This document shows positions 58,279 through 64,000 of a DNA stretch of 64,000 nucleotides, one piece after another. The position numbers were made by a program, and so were the translations under genes. The stretch lies in contig NZ_WPZL01000004.1 of NCBI RefSeq assembly GCF_013031245.1, forward strand, positions 285,804 through 349,803, read 5' to 3'. The stretch comes from Ruegeria lacuscaerulensis (GTDB lineage Bacteria > Pseudomonadota > Alphaproteobacteria > Rhodobacterales > Rhodobacteraceae). The notes beneath the pieces were generated by a model. The model searched no databases. It saw only the letters and a program-made list of their open reading frames with translations, and was not told the DNA's origin. Position 1 is the first letter of the stretch. Each line of letters starts with the position of its first letter.

Positions 58279-58302
58279 CCCGATTGCCGGGTGTTCTTGA
58301 TC

Positions 58303-58343
58303 ATCACCTTACCCCACGAAATATTTTTGTGGGGTAAGGTGAT
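58303..58343. repeat. Perfect 15-bp inverted repeat
   Basis: ATCACCTTACCCCAC-N11-GTGGGGTAAGGTGAT with an A/T-rich loop (GAAATATTTTT). It sits between the nucleotidyltransferase remnant and the oxidoreductase gene. There is no T-run after the 3' arm. It could be a junction of a mobile element or a strong transcript end. A small hairpin (GCCGA/TCGGC) follows at about 58351-58367. Confidence 0.7.
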
Positions 58344-58439
58344 TTACAATGCCGATGCCTCTTCGGCATAGATCATCACGTAGTCTATTATAAGTAGTTG
58401 TTTTTGCTCAAACTATGCTTGGCTTGCCTTTGTATGGGT

Positions 58440-59636
58440 TTAACGACAAGCAAACCTTGCCTTCCAGATTTCTGCGCGCCGCCCGTCGCGTTCTTCATAT
58501 TCAATGACAGCCTGGGCGATGTCCCGATCTATCGCTCCTTCCCGATCTTCCCCGAGATCCGTCATTCGCATGGTGAACCATGCCGTCATCCCTCCCTGCG
58601 GCAGAGCGGCGAAGCGAGGGAAGGCAGGATCTCCCTTTTCTGCCTGCCATGTTCCGGGCAAATCAGGATCGAGGACGAAGCCGCGCGCGATACCCACCGC
58701 ATCCACATCCCCCGAAAGGATCGCAGCCTCGGCCTCTTCACGATGTTTGAATCCTCCGGTGGCCATGAGTGGGGTCGATGTCAACGCACGCGCTGCCCGG
58801 GCGAAGTCGATAAAATATGGGCCTTTGGTCGCACGTTCGGAACTTGATGGTGCGCCGGGGAAATAGGTTCCGCCACTGATGTCCAGCAGGTCAACGCCTT
58901 TACCTTCCAGCCCTGCAACCACCCTGAGCGCGTCTTCTTCTGTAAGCCCACCGTCGAGTTGGTCGGTGGCGTTCAATTTGACCGTCACCGCAAAGTCAGA
59001 GGGAACCATGGCGCGAACGGCTTCGACCGTTTCGATCAGCAGACGCATCCGCGCCTGGATCGATCCGCCATAGGCATCCGCCCGGTGGTTAAAGAGCGGG
59101 GACAAAAACTGGCTCAGGAGAAATCCGTGTGCTGCATGGATCTGAGCGCCGCCAAGTCCCAACTCGGCCGCACGGCGGGCCGTGCGGGCAAAATGATCTG
59201 GAATGGCTTTAATCTCAGCAAGCGACATGGCTTCGCTTTGGAAATCGGGAAAGTCGATAGCGCTTGGACCTTTGGGTTGACTGATCGGCCGATGCGCCAG
59301 GGCCCCGGCATGACCAAGTTGCAGCCAGAGCTGTGCCCCGTTAACCGACCCGCGCCGCGCCAAATCACGGAATGCCACCGTATCAGACCCTTCGTCGAGC
59401 ACCAAATTACCCGGTTTTTCGGGGTAATGCGAATTCCCCTGCACCTCACCGATGATTGACGCAGCTACGCCACCCTCCGCCCAGCGTTCATAGAGGCGTA
59501 TCTGTGCAGCGGTCGGGTTGCCCCGGCCATCCGCCAGAGAATCCGACATGGCCGATTTGATGATCCGATTCTTCAACACACGTCCGTTCGGCAGAGTAAG
59601 CGGGGTGAAGAGGGCGATGTTCGAAGCGGTGGGCAA
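58440..59636 (-). CDS. NADH:flavin oxidoreductase (old yellow enzyme family)
   Basis: A 398-aa FMN-dependent ene-reductase-like TIM barrel: FTPLTLPNGRVLKNRIIKSA, WLQLGHAGALAH, and the family signature GAQIHAAHGFLLSQFLSPLF then NHRADAYGGS; phosphate-binding MATGGFKHREEAE. A TTG at 59636 is preferred because AAGGAG ends 6 nt upstream; the TTG at 59684 has none. Likely reduces activated alkenes. It is divergent from a LysR gene 101 bp away, its probable regulator. Confidence 0.9.
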   Translation of the reverse strand: MPTASNIALFTPLTLPNGRVLKNRIIKSAMSDSLADGRGNPTAAQIRLYERWAEGGVAASIIGEVQGNSHYPEKPGNLVLDEGSDTVAFRDLARRGSVNGAQLWLQLGHAGALAHRPISQPKGPSAIDFPDFQSEAMSLAEIKAIPDHFARTARRAAELGLGGAQIHAAHGFLLSQFLSPLFNHRADAYGGSIQARMRLLIETVEAVRAMVPSDFAVTVKLNATDQLDGGLTEEDALRVVAGLEGKGVDLLDISGGTYFPGAPSSSERATKGPYFIDFARAARALTSTPLMATGGFKHREEAEAAILSGDVDAVGIARGFVLDPDLPGTWQAEKGDPAFPRFAALPQGGMTAWFTMRMTDLGEDREGAIDRDIAQAVIEYEERDGRRAEIWKARFACR

Positions 59637-59737
59637 GGCGATTCTCCTTGGTTTTTCAATCTCCGTCTTAGATAATTTGGACAAGCTCCTCCGAAAATCC
59701 TGTAAATTGGATCAACTTTTGATAGTTTTTGGAACAG

Positions 59738-60652
59738 ATGACGCAGAGAACGGAACTGGAAATCCTACTGGCCGTGGTTGATCACGGCAGTTTTTCGGCC
59801 GCTGCCCGCGTTTTGGGATACACACCATCTGCCGTGGGCAAGCGGGTGCATCAACTGGAGCAGCGCTTGCGGGTGCCTCTGCTTATCCGCTCGACCCGGC
59901 GCATGACTTTGACGGAGGCGGGACAGCGATATGTCGAGGAAGCACGGGTTATTCTTGCCCGTCTGACGGCATTGGAAGAGGATATTGCCGATAATGCCGG
60001 CAACCTGCACGGCACGATCCGCCTGACAAGTTCGGCGGCACTTGGTCAGTTGCATGTGGTCCCTTTGGTGATCGAATTCATGGAACTCAATCCGGAGGTT
60101 GAAATCGAATTGCTGCTGACGGACAAAATCGTTGACCTGGTCGGAGAGGGCTTTGATATCGCGGTCCGCAGCGGTGTCTTGCCTGACTCATCCCTCGTTT
60201 CCCGGAAGTTGATGAACAATCGGCGGTTTCTATGCGCCGCACCCGCCTATCTCGAACAGCACGGTGCTCCTCGGCAACCAGAGGAGCTTGCCATGCACAG
60301 ATGTCTGCGCCTTGGCCAGGAAAATCACCTTTCGGATTGGGGCATCATGCGATCGGTCGGCGGTTTATCCCGGCTTGGTCCAGGATTTTCCTGCAACAGC
60401 TTCGACGCGATCCATTCGGCGTGCCGCGCGGGACGCGGCATAGCATGGCTGCCGGAGTTTCTCACCTCCCATGACTTGCACACGGGTCGCCTGCTCCCGG
60501 TTCTGCCCGATCTTGCGGAACCGAGCGCCGGCGGTGGGATCTTCGTTCTACGCCCGAAAATGCCCTTCCTACCACGGCGAGTTCGGTCCTTAGTTGATTT
60601 TTTGACCGATCGTTTCGCTGGTAAGGCCACCAGCCATTTTGCTCAAAGCTAG
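59738..60652 (+). CDS. LysR family transcriptional regulator
   Basis: A 304-aa LysR regulator of the CrgA-like branch: HTH (ELEILLAVVDHGSFSAAARV, TPSAVGKRVHQLEQRL) and effector domain (GTIRLTSSAALGQLHVVPLV, FDIAVRSGVLPDSSLVSRKL). ATG 59738 follows GGAAC; a TTG at 59729 is possible. It is divergent from the old yellow enzyme gene, which it most likely regulates. The following 138 bp hold no recognised feature. Confidence 0.9.
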   Translation: MTQRTELEILLAVVDHGSFSAAARVLGYTPSAVGKRVHQLEQRLRVPLLIRSTRRMTLTEAGQRYVEEARVILARLTALEEDIADNAGNLHGTIRLTSSAALGQLHVVPLVIEFMELNPEVEIELLLTDKIVDLVGEGFDIAVRSGVLPDSSLVSRKLMNNRRFLCAAPAYLEQHGAPRQPEELAMHRCLRLGQENHLSDWGIMRSVGGLSRLGPGFSCNSFDAIHSACRAGRGIAWLPEFLTSHDLHTGRLLPVLPDLAEPSAGGGIFVLRPKMPFLPRRVRSLVDFLTDRFAGKATSHFAQS

Positions 60653-60790
60653 AAAATTGACCTTGAGGCTTAAGTTGCGGTTGCCGATTGCTCCGGTCTG
60701 AACAATTTGCTCAACGCTTATCAGATTGATCTGACGCCCATTCACAACCCACTGCCAGAATTGTTTCACAAGTTGCCGGAAACTTTGAAG

Positions 60791-61867
60791 TTAAATCTCG
60801 GCAGGTAGCTCGTCTGTCTCTGAGTCTTTGATTTTCATCAGTTTCTCTTTCCTTCGGGCCATGGTCTCATACCATTCCTGAGCTTCGCGATCCTTGAAGA
60901 AATTGGCGTCAGGCGCGAGTCGGGCTACAGCGTCTTCCACCTCATCAAGTGAAACGCGAAAGAACTCTTTTCTCTTGTTTACGCATTGCTTCGCAAACTC
61001 CTTGTGGAGCGCCGATTCCAGTGCCGGTGCCCCTTCGGAAAAGATCATCGCATGCGTGTCGAAACCGAATGGCACGCTGGCATCACCCAGTTCGCGCACC
61101 CGATCATTGGGATCAAGGCGCCGGGTCAGGCCGATTTTGACCAAGTCTTCCCCAAATGAATCGACATTGGAAATGACATAGACGTATCCAGACTTGGTCA
61201 TCTCAGCCATGGCACGGGCGCGTTCGCTGTGCGCGTGAGCCTGTTCCAGCGCAGATTCAAGTTCCTGGATTTTCATCTGCATGGCTTCACTGGTCTCACC
61301 ACCACCGGCTTCCTTGCGCGCTTTCTCGAGCAGTTCCTGATATTTCCGCTCTTCTTTCTCAGCGGCTCGGGCCTCTGCAAGAAGCTTCTTTTCCTCTCGT
61401 TCCGCCCGGGCAAGTTCGGCGCGTTCGTCTTTCTCGGCCTTCAGTTGTTCACGGTATTCATGGGTCAAGTGCAGTTCGTCAATTTTGAGCGCCACGTATT
61501 CCTCATTGATGTGAAGATTCATGGAGGTGTTTTCTTTGGTGATCGCTTTCAAAACACTCAATACTCGCTTTTCCATGGCGACCACATTGTGCCAACGTGT
61601 GTTCGCACTCGCCGCCTCACACTCGTTGTTGAAGGCGCGCATGGTCAATCGAGACCGGCGATTGATCATGGTTTGCCCTTTTGCCCGACTGCCTTCGACA
61701 GTCCAGCCCGTTGGGTAGATGGTCGCCTCCTTGGCCGATGCTATCGCCTTTAGACGGGCGCGTATCTCTTTGGTTCTCTCCTTGTAGACCTCACTGTCTC
61801 CAAAATCGAAATGGGGCTCGTAGACACCAAATTCGGCAAACGCCAGGCGGGTACCGTACGTGGCCAT
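60791..61867 (-). CDS. DUF4041 / T5orf172 (GIY-YIG-like) protein, short form
   Basis: A 358-aa protein. N-terminal DUF4041 (about 10-135: FGVYEPHFDFGDSEVYKERT, NRRSRLTMRAFNNECEAA), a long charged coiled coil (about 140-225), then a C-terminal T5orf172 domain (SGYVYVISNVDSFGEDLVKI, GLTRRLDPNDRVRELGDAS), a relative of the GIY-YIG nuclease fold. Usual members are longer, with an N-terminal coiled coil that is absent here. Such proteins occur in phage and defence-associated regions; the role is unproven. It begins near a divergent cyclase gene. Confidence 0.82.
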   Translation of the reverse strand: MATYGTRLAFAEFGVYEPHFDFGDSEVYKERTKEIRARLKAIASAKEATIYPTGWTVEGSRAKGQTMINRRSRLTMRAFNNECEAASANTRWHNVVAMEKRVLSVLKAITKENTSMNLHINEEYVALKIDELHLTHEYREQLKAEKDERAELARAEREEKKLLAEARAAEKEERKYQELLEKARKEAGGGETSEAMQMKIQELESALEQAHAHSERARAMAEMTKSGYVYVISNVDSFGEDLVKIGLTRRLDPNDRVRELGDASVPFGFDTHAMIFSEGAPALESALHKEFAKQCVNKRKEFFRVSLDEVEDAVARLAPDANFFKDREAQEWYETMARRKEKLMKIKDSETDELPAEI

Positions 61868-62009
61868 CCCATAGAAAACTCCCGGTGTCGGGTTTATACT
61901 TGAGTTGACAGTTTAAAAACTCTGACAAAACCCGCATTTCGCGCGAAATTCAGTCGGCATGGATTCTTGTCTGTTTCAGAGGTAACCTGATACTGATAGG
62001 AGAGTTTTC

Positions 62010-63761
62010 TTGGAACGCCGGCTTGCCGCTATTCTCGTTGCAGATGTGGTTGGTTATACGCGCCTTATGGGGCAAGACGAAGCAGGCACACTTGAACGAT
62101 TATCGGCTGTTCGTAGTAAAGTAATCCAACCCCTTATTGCTCAACACCATGGGAGAATTTTCAAGCTCGTGGGCGACGGGTTGCTAGCTGAGTTTGCCAG
62201 TGTCGTAGACGCGATCACCTGTGCAATTGAATGGCAACGGACGCTAATTCAGGGCAGGGTGACGAGTGACGGAAAAAAGCCTCTAAGTTTTCGTATCGGG
62301 CTTAACCTAGGCGACGTCATTGTTGACGGCGATGATCTATTGGGGGAGGGCGTCAATATAGCGGCTCGACTTGAGGCCCAAGCTGAGCCAGATTGTATCT
62401 GCCTTTCCGAAGACGCGTATCGACAAGTAGCAGGAAAAGTCGAGGCCGAATTCGAAGACCTGGGCAATCTCGAACTCAAGAATGTAGATCAACCCGTTCG
62501 TGCATATCAAATAGCGCTGAGTGGTGCCGTTCAGCCAGCGGGTGTTACTCCAACACCGAGCTCGAGTTTGAAGAAGCCCACCGTTGCCGTACTTCCTTTC
62601 CACAACTTGAGCGGCGAAAATGATCAGGAGTATTTTGCTGACGGTGTTTCAGAAGATATCATTTCCGCCCTATCCCGAAATCGATGGTTGATGGTGATCG
62701 CGCGCAACTCAAGTTTCGCCTACAAGGGCGAAACAATAGACGTGAAAAAAATCAGCAGTCAGCTTGGCGTGCGGTATGTGCTAGATGGAAGCGTCCGAAA
62801 AGGGGGAAACCGCATTCGGATTGCCGCTCAATTAATCGATGCAGCTTCTGAAAAGCAAATCTGGGCCGAGCGGTATGATCGGGTTCTAGAGGATATTTTT
62901 GCTGTCCAGGACGAAGTGACGGGAGCAATCGTGGCGGCCATTGCGCCTGAATTGGACAAGGCAGAGCAACAGCGCGCGACATCCAAGAAATCCGGCAATC
63001 TGAACGCATGGGACGTTTACCAGCGAGGCATGTGGCATCTCTACAAGCGAACTAAAGAGGACCTTACGGAAGCGCGAAAGCACTTTGAGGCAGCTCTTTC
63101 GCAAGATCCCTGCTTGTCGCTGGCTTGTTCCGGCTTGGTGGATGCTTATTACTACGAGGTGGTGCTGGGTCTGACGGATACCCCTGCGGAGAATTGCGAA
63201 CGTGCACTTCGAACTGCCCGGATGGCGGTGGAACTGGACCCCGATGATGCCGCGGCACATTGTGCAATGGGTAAGGCCCGGATCGTCAGCCGCGAGCATG
63301 AAAATGCAATTCCAGATCTGAAGTTGGCTATTGAACTCAATCCCAGTCTTGCCTGGGCGCACTACGGGCTTGGAGCCGCCGCTGTATTCTTAGGAAATGC
63401 CGATGACGCTATCCCGCATTTGGAAGGCGCCATTCGCCTTAGCCCTCGTGACCAGCATATGGGATCGTATATGGTAAGGCTGGCCGAGGCTTACCTATTG
63501 AAGCACGATTATCCGCTGGCGATTGAATGGGGCAGGAAAGCGCTTCAGCAGCAAGGATTTCAATGGTCCCGTTACGCCGTCATTCTTGCTGGTCTTGGCT
63601 ATTCTGGCAGAACGGAGGAAGCTGCGCGTGTATTTGGTGAGTGCTTAATTCACCGTCCCGACTTTTCTGTTTCAATGGTTCGGCGGTGCCATCTCTACAC
63701 TCACGCTCCGGCACTAGAACACTATCTTGACGGTCTACGAAAAGCTGGGCTACCGGAGTGA
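62010..63761 (+). CDS. Class III adenylate/guanylate cyclase with TolB-like and TPR regions
   Basis: A 583-aa soluble signalling enzyme. N-terminal cyclase domain (about 1-165): RRLAAILVADVVGYTRLMGQ with metal-binding Asp, KLVGDGLLAEFASVVDA with the second Asp, and GLNLGDVIVDGDDLLGEGVN. A TolB N-terminal-like domain (about 190-300: KPTVAVLPFHNLSGENDQEY) and several TPR repeats to the end follow. The TTG start is supported by AGGAG 7 nt upstream. This architecture is common in alphaproteobacteria; the stimulus is unknown. The 239 bp after it hold no supported gene. Confidence 0.88.
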   Translation: MERRLAAILVADVVGYTRLMGQDEAGTLERLSAVRSKVIQPLIAQHHGRIFKLVGDGLLAEFASVVDAITCAIEWQRTLIQGRVTSDGKKPLSFRIGLNLGDVIVDGDDLLGEGVNIAARLEAQAEPDCICLSEDAYRQVAGKVEAEFEDLGNLELKNVDQPVRAYQIALSGAVQPAGVTPTPSSSLKKPTVAVLPFHNLSGENDQEYFADGVSEDIISALSRNRWLMVIARNSSFAYKGETIDVKKISSQLGVRYVLDGSVRKGGNRIRIAAQLIDAASEKQIWAERYDRVLEDIFAVQDEVTGAIVAAIAPELDKAEQQRATSKKSGNLNAWDVYQRGMWHLYKRTKEDLTEARKHFEAALSQDPCLSLACSGLVDAYYYEVVLGLTDTPAENCERALRTARMAVELDPDDAAAHCAMGKARIVSREHENAIPDLKLAIELNPSLAWAHYGLGAAAVFLGNADDAIPHLEGAIRLSPRDQHMGSYMVRLAEAYLLKHDYPLAIEWGRKALQQQGFQWSRYAVILAGLGYSGRTEEAARVFGECLIHRPDFSVSMVRRCHLYTHAPALEHYLDGLRKAGLPE

Positions 63762-64000
63762 CGATGTCGTGTTCATTGCCGGACTCGGGAAACCCGTATT
63801 GAATGATAACTTCGTTGCGCGTTTCGGTTGTCGGAAACGACCACAGCGAATGGGCGATTCAAAATCTGGTGAAATCGACGCAGTTGAACGACTAGTTCGG
63901 TGAAAACCTCTGCGCCGCCGCAAATGACTCGCTGCAAGCACGGCGTCTGTGGGTGGCTCCTGCATTGCAAGAGTTTATTGGCGATTTTTGCGGTCGTTTT

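Noticed and set aside
63750..63970. Two short minus-strand open frames at the right end
   Set aside because: They overlap each other in different frames, lack ribosome sites, and show no family similarity.

Overview
The window looks like chromosomal DNA from a marine alphaproteobacterium of the Rhodobacteraceae (Roseobacter group). This rests on gene content and order: compact overlapping flagellar operons with a short FlgA and a SltF-type lytic transglycosylase, a long-form HPF next to ptsN without rpoN, the rpsT-dnaA-dnaN-recF-gyrB block, and an NDUFAF5-like methyltransferase. I cannot name the species from sequence alone.

Layout. 1-6.9 kb: flagellar genes, with the end of flgG plus flgA-flgH-fliL-like on + facing flhA-fliR-flhB-fliJ-like on -, and a periplasmic lytic transglycosylase. 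6.9-8.9 kb: a CsoR-like metal sensor, an MFS exporter and an Lrp regulator, with a clear palindromic operator. 9-13.9 kb: rnd-kdsD-lptC-lptA-lptB (LPS Kdo supply and transport), then hpf-ptsN. 13.9-22.5 kb: housekeeping genes (CAP lipoprotein, L,D-transpeptidase, a small exported protein, hemH, methyltransferase/comF, grxC, nitrilase-family amidase, marR, ubiG, pip, a short solute-binding protein). 22.5-28 kb: rimP-nusA-ylxR-infB with a promoter and a terminator-like leader hairpin. 28-38 kb: tryptophan (kynA plus formamidase-like hydrolase) and threonine (kbl-tdh) catabolism with an XRE-cupin regulator, a thiolase, ubiB-ubiE, mutM and an enoyl-CoA hydratase. 38-47 kb: rpsT, dnaA, dnaN, recF, a TetR/AhpD-like pair with twin operators, and gyrB.

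From about 46.9 kb the DNA is accessory: hypothetical genes, LysR regulators, a KptA RNA 2'-phosphotransferase, a periplasmic cytochrome/copper-type cluster (His/Cys-rich small protein, a cytochrome c' with a Met/Gly-rich insertion, diheme and monoheme cytochromes c, DUF411 protein) that begins at a cytochrome remnant, a DUF1963 protein, and a decayed stretch at 56.3-58.4 kb. That stretch holds what reads as a complete ribosome-mediated tryptophan attenuator in front of a broken trpS paralogue, a nucleotidyltransferase remnant, a repeated 14-mer and a perfect 15-bp inverted repeat. The right end carries an old-yellow-enzyme/LysR pair, a DUF4041-T5orf172 protein and a class III cyclase with TolB-like and TPR regions.

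The observations I rate highest are the Trp attenuator guarding a trpS pseudogene, the Met-rich cytochrome c', the rimP leader terminator, the paired TetR operators and the CsoR-type operator. No CRISPR array, tRNA, rRNA or intact transposase was seen.
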